Shown here piece after piece: positions 1-13,900 of a stretch of DNA of 64,000 nt. This DNA is from Pleodorina starrii (lineage: Eukaryota; Chlorophyta; Chlorophyceae; Chlamydomonadales; Volvocaceae). How positions within the stretch are numbered: the first letter of the stretch is position 1; each line of letters opens with the position of its first letter. The position numbers and the translations under genes are program-made. The notes under the pieces are model-generated. The model searched no databases. It worked only from the letters and a program-made list of their open reading frames with translations, and was not told where the DNA came from. Location: contig BRXU01000003.1 of the NCBI GenBank assembly GCA_030267565.1, positions 5,927,001-5,991,000 on the forward strand, read 5' to 3'.

Positions 1-3000
1 GTGTACGCTGCCGCCGTCGCGCGGGCCCCGTGCGGCTGAGAGCTGGCTGGAGGCGGAGTGCCGCGGTGAGGCGCGTGGGGGGAAGGGTGACGGGCCGCGG
101 GGGCGGGGGCGGGGGCCGGGGCGGGCGCGGTGGGGGGGGGGCAGCAGGCGACGCGTCCGACGCCTTCGGTGGCGGCGGTAGCGGCAGCGGGGCGCCGTAA
201 TAAGGTTTTCGTGGCCATTCAACCCCAACATCCTTCGCTGGGCCATCTTTGGCGCCTGATCCTGGTTGATTTCGGGTTCCCTGCTTTCAAAATAAGGCTT
301 CCGAGAAGCGCATTTCTGTACTGAGGGCGGCACTTGGGATGCGGGCGGCCCCGCTCAGCAGCCGCGGCACTGGAAGAACCCATGACTGGATAATCCTCTG
401 GCCGGGATGCCCCTGTCGGCAAACACCTGTTGTGCTGTTGATGTACCTTGTGTATGTATGCGCTCTGAACTGCTATCGTGCCGTCGGTGTTGGCCCTGAC
501 ACCAGCACATTCGGCCGGGGTCGGGGTCGGGGTCGGGACATTGGCGGGCGGACTTGCTTGGGCTCGAGAACTGAATAGCTGTCCAGGTGGGGTGTGGGGG
601 TCAGGGAGTGGGGGGGAAGGCGGGTTCCAGGTTCAATGTCCTGATGGCGGAGGTTGACATCTGGCGATGGCGCAATATATGGCTGGGGGGCAACATGGTG
701 ACTGACCGTGTCGCCAAGAGCTTGCCTGAAAGTACGGTACATGGCGGGACATACGTATGGCTGCGGTTGCAACCTTCCCCGGACGTCAGCGCGGCTCCTC
801 CTCAGCGTGGCACCTTCTCAGCGCCGCCAGGGCGAGAGCTGGTTTTCCGTCTTCCCGAGGCGCAAACGCGCCTCGGGAAGCCGCGCGCGGGGCTCGCGGA
901 GGAGTTCTGCTGCGCAAAGGGTGGTGGTGAACTGGGTTGGCTGGGTTGAGCGGGTGGTCGACACGGATGCCTCTATTGGAGGGAATGGGAATGGCCGCAC
1001 GGTTGCCGATGGCTGGTGTGGTCTATGTGTGTGTGCGCGCGTGCGCGTGCAGAACTGGGCACGGAGACCATCATATTTTTGCGCATGCGCTGTGGATACG
1101 GTAGCAGTGGCTTATTACCTATTTCGAAATGTATGGCGGGAAGAGAGCGGTGCGATACCGCAATTAGTGTCCGCGCCGGTTGGCCGTTATCGTTGTCGGG
1201 GTGCCGCCTTTCTGGCTGTAGCGGAAGAGAAAGAAGTAAGAGGGAAGAAGAGGAGGGAAAGGGACAGAAGTCGATCGACGCAATTGATTGCATTTGGCTG
1301 TAGGCGCGCTATGCGAAGGATGGCGTATTGGCGTTGGGCGACCAATCGCCGACAAGCCCCATCCTGCCGCAAGTACAGGGCTTTCGGACACTGCCCATCG
1401 GAGGCTTCATCCTTGCTATAATTCGGCGCCGCGCTCGGCGCCTGCTCGGCGCCCTACCTCGTTAAAGGAGCGGCCTGCACTTGTCCTTCAATCCTTCAAT
1501 TTAAATTTATCGAAGAGCGTGTAGTGCATCCCCGTTCTGATAAAGATGGGAGAGGAGAGAAATGGTCTGGTCTCCGCTCTGGTGGGGCGCGCGCAAGATT
1601 GGTTGGTCGGTTGGTCCGACGGTTGGTTGGTTGGTTGCTCGAATTGGGCTGTATAGTTGCAATCTTACAAACCCCAACAGCACTTGCGCCTTAACGGTTT
1701 TTAATCGTCGGAATCCCCTCTGATCCTGCCTTGGAAGACAGGCCACGGCCGATGCCTTTTAATTATTACCTGATGTACGTACTGGCACCGGTATATTGGA
1801 TGTACGAAATCTCCTCTTGTGTTTGCGCGCGGGCTGTTGCCACCCTGGGGCCGGCCCTGGCCTGTGGGTGTACGGCAGGGCGGGGTACACGGTATATCGT
1901 ACACGGCATGTTGCCACCATGGCTGTAAGCGTGCGCGGCGGGCTCGGCAAAGGTGGATCCCAAAGTGGCTTCTGGAGACTGTAATGTGAAAAGCCCCGAT
2001 GTTGCTGTGGTTGTAAGGGTGGGCTCGGCGACTCCGGAAGGGTCGATCCGATGTGTGTGTGTGTGTGTCTGAAACGCAGTGAGGTGTGCTTCGAGGTTGC
2101 CGGTCTGCCACTCCGCTATTTCCTTGGCTCTCGGGGGCCCCGGCAGTGGCAGCCCAGGCTCTTTCTTGTCCTTGTGAAGGGTGCCCTGAGCGGCTCGGAT
2201 CTCTTAAAGTGCGGGTGGGAGGTGAATTCTGAGGACACAGGGCGTGGAAGCTCCTCAGGGGCTCCCCCCCTGAGGTCTGGAATGGGGATGGCCGAAGCGC
2301 TTGCCGGCCGAAGACGAATACACCCCCCCCGCGCGGAGCACTACGGGCACGGCCGTCTGGGTTTTTGGCACTTGGCACGTCCGCAGGCAGGGGTCTTCCG
2401 ATGCCGTCAGGGGATTATGTGTGTGGGGGGGGCGTGTGGGGGCACCCTGTGAGCTGTGGGTTGGTGGAGGTTATCCAGGGAGGGGGTGGTGGGGGACGTT
2501 GGGCAGTGAGGGGGTCATTCTTATTTTCGGGGTTTCAATGGATGGCTGCTGCCGGTGAGATCTATGATGGCGGCGGTGACCATGACGTTCTGTCCGTTGG
2601 CTCTGGCGGTTCCCCGCCCACGCCCAGTCGCCCACCCCGCAAAGCGAAATTCGCAGGCGCGGGGGTGAGGCGGGCGCGGGGGCCAGCCGGCGCCTCCACC
2701 TGAGGTACGACTGAAGGCGGAGCCGATTAGAGGGGCGTGTGTGGTTCTCTGCATCTCTCTGTGTAGATCCGAAGTGCATCTTCCAACATGTGACTGGTGC
2801 AAGGCTGGAGCACCTTCACCGTATGACACCTTTCACCGCCGGCGGCCCGCAGGCTCACCGGCCGGTCGGTACCTGTCGCGCTCTCTACTTGGTGTTTTCG
2901 CGGTGCCTTCCAGGCATCTGTGTTCGGACTTTCCCTTTTTTTCCCCGAGGGGCTCGCACCCGCAGGGGTTTGGTTTGCGCTCCGTTCCTCGGCTTAGGAT

Positions 3001-4995
3001 GCATGCCAGCACCGCCTTTGCGGCGGCGATTAAGGTACCCTCTTCAGGCCAGCGAGCGGGCCTAGTGGTGGCCTTAGTCGCCCGCGGCTGCGGCTAACGG
3101 TCTGTCGGCGTGAGGCTCGCGCGTTCCTGGGCGGGTAGACCTCGTGTTGTGTCTGGTCCGGGTGGAGGCTCCCGTGCGTGCCCGAAGAGTCTTTCTTCGG
3201 CAGCACCATGCCAGGCCGGATGGTCCGCCGGCTCTGCCCCTCCAAGGGGCCTGGGGCCCACTGTAACAAGCAAGTACTGCCGTCTTCAGTGACACCCTTG
3301 TCCTCAGAATCGGAGAGGTCATTCATTCAGTTGGCGGTGAGGCGGCCATTCAGTTCCCGGTTTGCGGGGATCCGGCCTGCACGTGCGAAATGGCGCGGGC
3401 TCGATCGCAAACCCGGTCACGCTAACCCTGTCACGCAAACCCTGTCACGCTAACCCTGTCACGCAAACCCGGTCACGCAAACGTCGCCTCCGTTCCATGC
3501 TTCCATCGCTGCGGTGACATCCTTTAGTCCCTTCCACCTACAGGGCACACCCGCCCCCACCGCCATTCCACAAACCCTGTCACGGCGAAATTTGTGGGAG
3601 CCTTGGTCGCATCTCAGGTGAAGCTGGCTCGAGGACGGGTTTGACGGGTCTGGCAGCTGGCACGGTAAAAGGGCGTGCCACCGCCGGTGGCTCTAGAGCC
3701 TGAAACCAGAGTCCACGGGACAACAGCCCTGGCCAGCGCTAGCTTGCGCTCATGTTGCAGGCCTCCAGGAGCCTCGCCCGGGGGCGGCACTGCGCTGGCC
3801 AACACCCGCCAATGGCGGTAGCCAGGGGTACCGAAGGGGCGTCGTCCGACCCCAGCCAGGCAACGGCTTCCTGGCAACGGCAACGGCGACACAGCAGCAT
3901 CCCGCCGGACGCACACGGCTCACGAAAGGCAAGATATTGTCTGTTGGAAATATCTATGGTCGATTTTCAATCCTTTTCAACTACTTGTATCCTTGCGCAG
4001 AGCCTCATCTGCTGCACCGTTGCCCTACCCCTGCCCTACTGGGCGGGTGGCAGACTGGGAAGAATATTTAGGCCATCTTTCATACTGCTTGAACTTGTTT
4101 ATTTGAAAAGGAGAGTTCGGTGATGCGGGTACGTGCAGGTTCACGTCACGGCTAGCTGCCTAGCTCCGCTGTGAGCCTCTGACACGTCCACGGTGCGCTC
4201 CCATGGGAAATACGCTTACGTTATTGATAATTCACAATGGAATACGTATGTAGATTAATATGAAGAAATTGACTAACGCTATGAGCCCGGGCAAATCACG
4301 GAATGGGCGGGCGCAACGTTCTTGCTTTGTGTTGAAGCGCAGCGCAACGAGGATAGCCATACCACCAGTGGAGACGACAGAATAAGCTTTATCAATCCGA
4401 CATTAAGCTGACTACAGCGGTGTTAGATATCGGAGGCGCGTCGCCCAAACGAACCGGGTCCCTCATCGACTTAACTGCCAGTTTTCCACTGACTCATCGA
4501 CTTATTATGTTCATAATGTGACATGCTAAACATTATTTCGTGGGAAACAAAACGCAGCCCGCTAGTCCCGCCGAATACCCGGTTACGCGTCAGGCGACAC
4601 TCGAATTCCAAGGCACTGCGAGCACTCTCCCATTATCTACTTTCAGCCTGTATATACTGCAAATATTGACAAACATTACCGCAGTCACTCCAGCTGCTTT
4701 CGTAGAACTTGGTTGCTGTCCGTACGGGTGGGCACTGGGCTTCCAACTTGCGACCTGTTTGAGGCACAGCGCGCTGGATTCGCCTTACTCAACTAGTGCG
4801 CTTCCGTTCATACCAGGAGTCAACATTGCTGATGCGCTGACCGGTTTACCCCCTAAACGCTAGCGGGCCTTTCAAGGGTTACTTTAATGCCCGCGGCCTT
4901 CCTTAATGCTCATTACCCACAGCAGAGTCCTTACCCTTGAATTGGGCTCTGGACGCTTAGGCCGCCAGCACGTGTACCTTACCTAACAGCTTAAC
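1..4995. other. No supported gene; upstream region of the kinase gene
   Basis: I find no exon chain with recognisable motifs on either strand. The many open frames here are short, GC-driven and overlap one another. The stretch from about 4200 to 4700 is visibly richer in A and T than its surroundings and is the likeliest promoter or 5' UTR area for the kinase gene that starts at 4996. A 15 bp tandem repeat lies at 3407-3482. Confidence 0.5.
3407..3482. repeat. 15 bp tandem repeat, about 5 copies
   Basis: Units of the form AACCC(T/G)GTCACGC(T/A)A follow each other about five times. A further single copy (aaccctgtcacgg) sits near 3578, outside the array. Confidence 0.85.
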
Positions 4996-7900
4996 ATGAC
5001 AGCCGCGGCCGAGCCCCCCGCACAACTTGGCAGCGAACTGTGTGGCCATGTAGGCATTATAACGGAAGATGCAACGGTCATAAGCGTCACCAACTTTGAA
5101 ACGGCGCCACAACCGCTCGCTGGCAGTGCCGATGCGAAGCTGACTGCCCTCGACAACAACAATCCTTCCGATGTCTCGGCCGACGCAGCGCCGGCGGAAT
5201 CCTGCTCGGAGGACAAGCCAGCAGCGCAGCGTTCGGAATCGGAGGGGGCCTCCTTGGGCTCTAAGGGGGCCAAGTCCTCCTTGTCAGCCATCCCAGTGAA
5301 GCGGGGACGGGTAAGCAGCCCGCAACCCCCTTTGCCTCAACACGTAGCTCATACACCACCGTCAAACTACATGACAAGCATGCGGCAGCTTATTATCCCC
5401 ACATTGTGGCGTTTGGACCCCGCCGGCTGCGGGGGCCTTGTGAGGCGAGGCCCGGCCCACCGACCCAACCCGACCCCAGCCCACTACCCAATACCCCATG
5501 CGCCCGCCTCGCCCTCCTTCCACATCGCCTGAACCCCCCTCCGTTGACTCCGGAATCCCTCTCACGCGTATCCAACCGCCTGCCACGAAAACCTGCAAAA
5601 CCTGCAAAACGGACGTGCAGCGTCTCCTCTCTCCTCTCTTCCTCGCGCTCGCGCTCCCTTCTTGGTACACTCCGCCACGCGGTCAAACTCACAGGCCTCC
5701 GACCGAAATGATTTAACCGGCTGCGGCAGCCGCCGCCGCTGCCGGTACCGCCGCCGGTGCGGTGACAATCTGGACCCATCCTCCCATCCTGACATCACGA
5801 GCCGAAAACCGCTGAGTCTCCCCTTCGCCCTCCGCCAAACCGTCGCCACCATCCCCTTTTTCCCCCTCTTCCCCCTCCATTCTCCTCTCGCCTCCACGCG
5901 CACCAACCCCGCGCCTTCCCACCCGTCCTTCTGCCTCGCCCGCCCGCCCGGGAAGGATTCTATGATACACTACCGTTCACGGGCTCCGGCCTATACCCCT
6001 ACGCCTGTTTCACCTCACCCCTGATCTCCCATCCCATAAACCCCACGCAACCCCACCCACCCCCAACACACCCCCAACACACACACGCACACACCGCCCG
6101 CCGCTCCGCTCCACCCCACTCTGGCCTGGAACCCTCCGCGCTCTCCTCCACCCGTGCACGCAGCGCTGTTCCCTCTTCCGACAGGTCCCCAGTTACATCT
6201 GGATCGCGCTGGGGGTGCTGGTGGTGGCAGAGGCGCTCGCAGTAACGGGTGCCATTCTGTACGCGCGCTCCGTGAACCGGGACGCGCGCCGCGCCGCCGC
6301 GGACGTGGCGCGATCTTCGGCGCGGTCCATTGAGACGGTGCTGGATCGGCTGATCGCGCCCGTCATGAGTCTGGCCAATCTGGTGCACCTGGTGGGTCGG
6401 TGGGTCGGTGTGTCCGTGGGTCGGTGGGTCGGTGGGTCGATGGGTCCGTGGGTCGGTGCATTCGGTGGGTCGGTGGGTTACATGAGGTCGTTCGGGGATT
6501 GAGGGAAAGACAGTTCAGGTAGGCACGACTTCCGCTGGCACGCGGTCCACCTCCCTTTTGCCCCCCGCTGTCCTCTCTCCTGCCGTCTACCCTGGTCTGC
6601 CTGCTGCTCTCCAATCCGCGTGCGCCTCTCTCTGGCTCCGCTCCGCTGTCCGCTCCGCTGCACTGCACTGTCCGCTGCGCTGCGCTGCACTGCACGCGCG
6701 TCCCCTCCCACCCGAGGCGCCGGCCCCTCTGCCAATCCGCTGCGGTATTGCGTTTTCATCGCCCGACACGCCCCAGAAACGTCGAGAACTGATCTGGACT
6801 GCTCCCGCCTTCCCCCTCCCCCCTACCCGGTGCCCTCCGCCTTTTCCCCCCCTTTCTCGCGGCCCCCCCTCTCGCCTTTTATCCTGATAGGAGCCCCACT
6901 GGCCAACCGTCAGTGCGCATTTCCCGGTGTTTTCAGACGCGATCTATCAGTGAGTGCCTGAGTGTGCCCAGGACGAGACAGGAAGGGGGGCAGGACGAGA
7001 TAGGAAAGGGGGCAGGACGAGACAGGACGGGGGGCAGGACGAGACAGGACGGGGGGCAGAAGAGACAGGACGGGGGGCAGGAAGAGATGGTACAGGGAAC
7101 GGACGGCGACGGAGCAGGATTGGGGGGTGGCAGAAGCAAGGACGGGACCGGGGCAGGAGCGGGGGGCGTGGGGGCGGCTGAGCAGCAAGAGTCAACTGTA
7201 ACATCCCACCCCCAAAACACACACACACATACACACACGTACACAGAGGAAGGGGGCCAGTGCAGGAACGGGGTTATCCACGTATAGGCCGGAGCCCGTG
7301 AACGGGAACGGGGGGGGGGACGGAGGAGCTAGGGTTCCGTTCGCTTGTGCTCTGTGCCCTCCCGCCTTCCAGCTTGCCTTGTCTGGCGCCTACATTAACG
7401 GTTTCAGTTACACCAGCACTTACTTGCCGTACCACCCCGTTGTTCCCTTCCCCCTCCCCCTCCCCCTCACCCCACAGGACGAACAAGTACTACCAGATCG
7501 AGCTGTGCCCGTACGGCATCGTGGGCTCAATGGCGATGCGTAAGTACGGCATCGTACGGTGCATTACGGCACCAGACGCGTCGCACTCGGTCGGGGACAG
7601 CGCGAGGCGGGGGGGGGAGGGGAGGAGAGGTAAAGCAAGGGGGAGCGCCGTCCCCTTCCCCCCTTTCCCCCCGGAACTTGGGTCGAGCCCGCGGGGGAGG
7701 TACCTGAGGTGCTCGCTGAGAGGGGCGCGCGGGGGCACCGGCACCAGAGCGCGGGCGCTTACTTTTCCTTCCTTCCTCACGTGTTCTCTTGTCGCTCATC
7801 TGCGCTGCGGGATGCAAGACGCCTGGGTGGTTTGTGTGTGTGGGGGGGGGGGTGTGGGGGAGGTGTCGCGGTCATGGGGCGGCTGGGTTGGGGCTAGGTT

Positions 7901-10900
7901 GGCACTGCGTCGGGCGAAACACTGCAATGGTGCCCTCCGACAGCAAGCGCGGCGGCGGGGGGGGGGGGGCTGCTCAGCGCGTCATTGGGGCGGCCGGAGT
8001 CCTGACCTCTCCCCCCGCGGGCTGGCATGCCACCGAGCCGCGCGGTGCCGGCGAAGAGCACAGCTGTCTCGATGAAGAGCACACGCGAATGGCGCTGGAT
8101 TGTCCTCCTTGTCCTTGTGCCGTAGGTGTGCAGATATGCACTCTCACCGTTGCTGCCGCCGTGTTGTTGTTGTGTACGTCCGTCGTACTGATCTGCAGCC
8201 TGGATGAACGCCACGGGCAACATCACGTCGGAGGAGTGGATGAAGATCCAGAAGATCTTCGATCTGGGGCTCGACATTATGAACCCGAACAGGAGCAGCT
8301 AGTGAGTATGTTTGTGAACAAGATATTTTGGTACGGCAAGCGGGTATACGGGAAATGCCGTACAGCTTCCCGCCAGTCCCCGGAGTCCAGCAGCGCAGAC
8401 CCTGCGCGACGCTGCACCTGTCTGGCGACCTCTAGGCCACGCAGCAGCGACAGGCCCCGCTCCCCGCCGCGGCTGGATCGCAGGTTTCCTGGGGAACGGG
8501 AACACGGGAACACGGGAAGATGTCAGGCGGACTCGACACGGCTCCGCGTGCTTGTGCGGCCTGTTAAATTCTCCTCTATTTCTCTGCTGATTTTCTTCTT
8601 TATTGTTTTGTATCTCTATTTTTATTGCCGCCCTTTTTTCGCGACAAATATAAGAACGAAATGGCATCTTCCGCACCTGCGCACGTACCCACGCAGAAAC
8701 GTCGTTTCTCGTCCTTTCGTCCAAATCGCAAACCACAATAAAAATATTTTCCCCACGCACGCTCGCATGCACGCACGCACTTTTCCCCAGCAACGTGGAG
8801 CTCGGTTCCATCCTCCAAGATGGCTCCGTGGCGCTGTTGGGCCCCTGGTACGCGGACGGGGAGCTGTCCTCTGGAGCCTTTGTGGTGCGCTACAGCGTCT
8901 TCCTGCCGCCGGGGGACTGGGACATGCCTCCGAGTGAGTGTGTACGGCATGCCGTACCCATGTGACCCACGGGTCGGATTGGGGCGCGACAGCGGGCGGG
9001 CCTTCCTCGGGGTTTTGGGTGGTGTCTTGGGGGGTCTTGGAGTGGACTGGTACGTTTGGCTTTTGTCGGGAGAGTGGTTTTTGGGGGACGAGGATGAGAG
9101 GGATAAGGCCCTCGGGGGGGTTGGCCCGCGCTGGTCGCCCTCGTGCCCATTGCCGTAACCAGGCTGCGGCTGCGCCACCTCCGAAGCCACGCCCCCGAAC
9201 CCCCCCGTCTCCATAACCCCCGTCTCCATAACCCCGCCTCCATAACCCCCGCCTCCGCAGGTTCAATCGAGGCTTGTCCCCGGGAGGTGTGCAACACGCC
9301 GAGCGGGCTGACCTGGTGGGGATGGTCGAACGTGAGTTGTTGTCCTCGGTCGGAGGGAGGGAGGGTGTGGTTGGGTTGGGTGTGGTTGGGTTGGGTGCGA
9401 GATAATAAGAAAGATGCAGCAGCGGAGTATCTTTTCCTCGCCGATGGGGTGGGGAATATGCGTGTTGGGGGTCGTCTGCGTGAGTTGGGGGTTGGGAGGA
9501 GGTTGACTGCCTTTTGGGGAGGGGGGAGATGTTTTAGGCGGAGGCAACGGAAGCAGGAACACCCACCGCCACCCACCATCACTGCCGCCGCCGCCCCCCG
9601 GCCTCGCGAGGCGGGGGGACGTCATGCAGAGCTTCACCCCGCTGGACAACTGCCGGCAGCGCAGGGCCCTACACGGGGGTCCACAGGGGTTCAGGGCCCG
9701 CGCCTCTCCCCTTACAGCTGGTGAAGTGGTGATTCCCCGCACGCCGCGCCCCTCACCCCTCACCCCCACCCTCGCCTCGAACTGACCCCCACTGCCATCC
9801 TCGCTCTCGCCCCCGCTCTGCCCCCCGCCTTTCCTCCCTCAGGCGGTGTTTGCCTGGAAGACCGTGGCCCCCAGCCTGAGCTTCATCCAGGATCGCAACC
9901 TGCTCTACACACTGGCGCCCGACCCACGGGCCGAAAACCAGTCCTTCCTGGCCATGAGCGAAAGGGTGGGTGTGTGGGTCTGTGTGTGTGTGGGTGCATG
10001 GGTCGGGGTTGTTTGTGTGGGTGAGTCCACGGGTTGCTGGATGGAGCCGGTGCGCCAGGGGTGTGGATGTGTGTGTATTTGTGTTAGCGGGTTGTGTGTT
10101 CGAGGGGCGTTGAGGCTCTTCGCGACCGCAATGGCCCCCTCCGGTCCTCTGGCGGGATATTGCGCCAGCACGAGCGCAACCTCGCCGCAGGACGCATTTC
10201 ACCCTCACCCCCTGACCCTCTCCCCCTCTCTCTCCCTCTCACCCCTCTCAGCACCCTCCCCCCCTCGCGTTCCCTCGTCCCGGGCCGTTTTTATTACCCC
10301 CCCCCCACACACACACATACAGCCAAACACAAACACCCAAAACTCACAACCCCGAACCCTCCAAAAACCAACACGCAGCTTCCAAACCCCGACGACTGCG
10401 AGGCCGTGCGGGTGGACGTGTACGGCTGGATGCACTGGACGTTTTGCGTGGAGCCCGCTAGCGGCTTTGGCCCCTCCTGGCGCAGCGGTTTGCTGGTGGG
10501 CGTTACGGCGCTGGCTCTGCTGCTGGCGGGGCTGGTGGGCCTGGTGCTGCGCAGCCGCCACCAGGCAGTCAAGTACCTGGCGAGGCAGCTGGTGGGTGGG
10601 GTGGAGAGGGGTGCGCGCAGCGCGGGCCGCGGCAGCAACCGACCCGCGGGTCTGCAGCAACCGCCCATCTCCAACCGTCGCTAACCGCTAACAGCCAACC
10701 GCCGCTAACCGCCGCCAGGAGACGAACCGTCAGCTGGCGATCGCCAAGGAGGAGGCGGAGGAGGGTCGTCGCACGCTGGAGGCGGAGAAGCGGGTGATGG
10801 ATGCGCTGCTGCTGCGGCAGCGGAACCTCATTGAGCTATTCGGCAAGGAGGATGAGCTGTTGAATGCGGTGGCGGCAGAGGGGTCGGAGGGCAGTGTGCA

Positions 10901-13900
10901 GCGGCGGCTGCTGGCGGCGACGTCGGCCAACGGCGGGTCGCAGGTGTCGCTGTCGAGGGAGAGCGCCACCGTGGGTGAGTCGTGAGTCGTGAGTCGTGAG
11001 TGTGTGAGTGTGTGAGTGTGGGGGTGTGGGGGTGTGGGGGTTACGTAACCACCGTATGACTCGGGTATTGGGATATGGGGGGAGGCGGGGCGGTGATGGG
11101 CCCGAAGGGACGGCCTGGCACGGGCGGTGGGGAGTGGTGTTGGTGTGGGGCCGGCTGGTGCGAGAGCCACGGAGCCGGCGGCCTAGTTATTAGTAACTAA
11201 AAGTACGGTTATCGTGGGGACGAATAGATAACCAACCTTCTCACGCCGCTGCCTCAACCACACCCCTCTTACCGCAGATCGCATTGAGGCCGTTCGTCGG
11301 CAGCTCACGGGGATGCGCAGGTGGGAACGAAAGCGCTGCACAGTGTCGTACTGCCTGTCGTACTGCTATGTCGTACTGCCTGTCGTGCATCCTGAGGCCC
11401 TCACGACAGCGCACCGCCCGTCCCGCCGCCGTCCCTCTCTGTCTTTGCCCGCTGCTCCGCCGCCGGCCCGCCCCCACCCCCGCCTGGCGCGGATGATCCA
11501 CCGCCCTATGGGCCTTTTGCCGACATCAACCCAACCCAATCAATCGATCAATACACGAAAACATCCCAACCGCCCCAACCTCGCAGCGTCAAGCAGAGCG
11601 CCAGCGGCGGCGCAGACGTCAAGCTTTTGGAGATGTTGGGGGAAGGTCAGCACCGGAGGGCGGGGATTCGCGGAGGGGAGAAGGGGGACGAATCATGTGT
11701 ATATGTGTGTTCGTGTATGTGTGTGTGGAGGGGTGGGGGTGGGGTGTGAGAGCTGGCGCGAGAGGGGCCGTGGGCGCATGCCAATGCTGGGGCGAGGGGA
11801 GAGCGGGGCAATCCTACCTACTTACCTACCTAGCCGCCTACCTGCCTAGCTGCCTACCTACCTACCTACCTACCTACCTACCCACCTACCCCTTTCCTGG
11901 ACGAGGCGATGCACCCCTCCACATCACCACAGAACCCTCGGCGACCACACCCTCGCGTCCATTGTCAATACCGGTACTCCCCCCTTCTCTTCTCGCAGCC
12001 GCGCTCCCCCTAATCCTCCCTCCCCCCAATCTTTCTTATTACCGCACACCTGCCCTGGTTTATCAGCCTGCCAGATTGCCTGTTCGGGCTACGATAGGGT
12101 ATCCCACGCCCGTTTGTCCTCCCCATCCATCCTCCACGCCCTCCGCCCATCGCGCCCGCCCCCTTCCTCCCGGGCTCCGCCCTGTCCCATATCCGTGGAT
12201 AACTCCAGCCCTTCTCCCCCTCCCAAAAAATAAAAAACCACAATACCGCAGGCAGCTTTGGCAAGGTGTACCGCGGCGTGTGGCGGGGCACCGACGTGGC
12301 GGTCAAGACGATGGTGTTGCCAGCCAATATGAGCGGCGCGGAGAAGCGCGAGAAGATGGCGATCATGGAGGCTGCCATCAGCTCATCGCTGGCGCATCCA
12401 AACATCGTGCAGGTGAGGATATATGATGTAATATGGTATAATATGATATACAGCGTAATAGATACGAGAATAATAAAAATGGAAAAATGGAGGATACGGT
12501 AGGACGGAGGAAAGACGGAGGAAGAAAAAAAGTGAGAAGGGCAGAAAGAGAAGGAAAGCAAAAGACGACAGATTGCTGCTGGTTTACTCCGCTCCCTGTC
12601 GTACTTGCCCTCCTGTCGTACTCTGCCTCCTTCCTCAGACGTACACGTACTTTATCAAGACCGTGCGGGAAGAGCGCGACGACTCGGACACGCCCTCTGG
12701 CGCCACCGAGGGCATCTTGGTGGGCGGCACCGACGCCTCCACCGTCGCCGGCGGCTCCTCCATCGGCAAGACCTTCGACGATCCGCCGCAGCGCAACAGC
12801 TCGCCGGCGGTGCACGGCTACGAGGTAGGCGGGTGGGGTGGGGGCGCGCGCGCGCGACACCCACGCGTGCACGCGTATGTGCGCGCAACGGCCTCTGACC
12901 GCCGCCCGTCCTCACGCCCCGCAACGCCTGCTCGCGGTAGTTCGCCCCCGCCTCCCTTAATCCCCCCCACCCCCGCCCCCGCGCGCGCTGATCACTTGCA
13001 CCACCCTGTCTCTGTCAACCTTCCGATTCCCGACTGACTCAACTCCCACGCCCACGCCCACGCCCACGCCAACGCCAACGCCAACGCCCACGCCCACTGT
13101 GCGCTGGTGCTATATAAACCATTCGCTATTCGCCATGGACCGATTTACCGATCCCGCCAGCCACGCGCCTACCACGAATTCCATGTGCCATTTACGACGC
13201 GACCACTCGATGATGGCCGCCTCCGCGGCACCCCGGTGTGCGTTCGCAGGTGCGGCTGGTGCTGGAGTTTTGCGACCGCGGCTGCCTCCGCGACGCGCTG
13301 GACGGCAACGCCTTCCTGACCGCCACCGGTGTCAACTACGCGGGGGTGCTCGACACCGCGGCAGACATCGCCAAGGCCATGCTGCACCTGCACCTGGCGG
13401 ATGTGCTGCACGGGGACTTGAAGGTGCGTGTATGTGGGTGTATGTGGCTGGGTGGGTGGCTGGCTGGCTGGATGGGTGGGTGGATGGGTGGGGGTACCGT
13501 AATTAAGGGGCGAAGCCGCGTCCTGACCTTTCCTTCTCCATGTCCCTGTGTCCCGTCCAGGCTCGCAACGTGATGCTCAAGAGCAGCGGCACGGAGGGGC
13601 GTGGAGTGACTTGCAAGGTGGCGGACTTTGGGCTGGCGGTGAAGATTGACACCATGGAGCAGACGCACATGTCGGGCATGTACCAGGTAAGGGTGGGGTT
13701 GGGCTGGGGTGGGCTGGGGTGGGGGCCTGTGGAAAGCGGGGCGAGGCGAAGCGAAGAGTAGTGAGCGAAGAGAGACGAGAACATAGAGAGGAGACAGTGA
13801 AGGAGGTGGGGTGGGGGTGCTTGTGCGTGTGCGTGTGCGTGTGCGTGTTTGTTGGCGGGCGAAGATAACTTGCTGTGCACGGGGTGATGGGGGTTTATGG

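Noticed and set aside
3110..3330. rRNA or tRNA-like stretch
   Set aside because: No cloverleaf or recognisable rRNA core sequence was found on reading.
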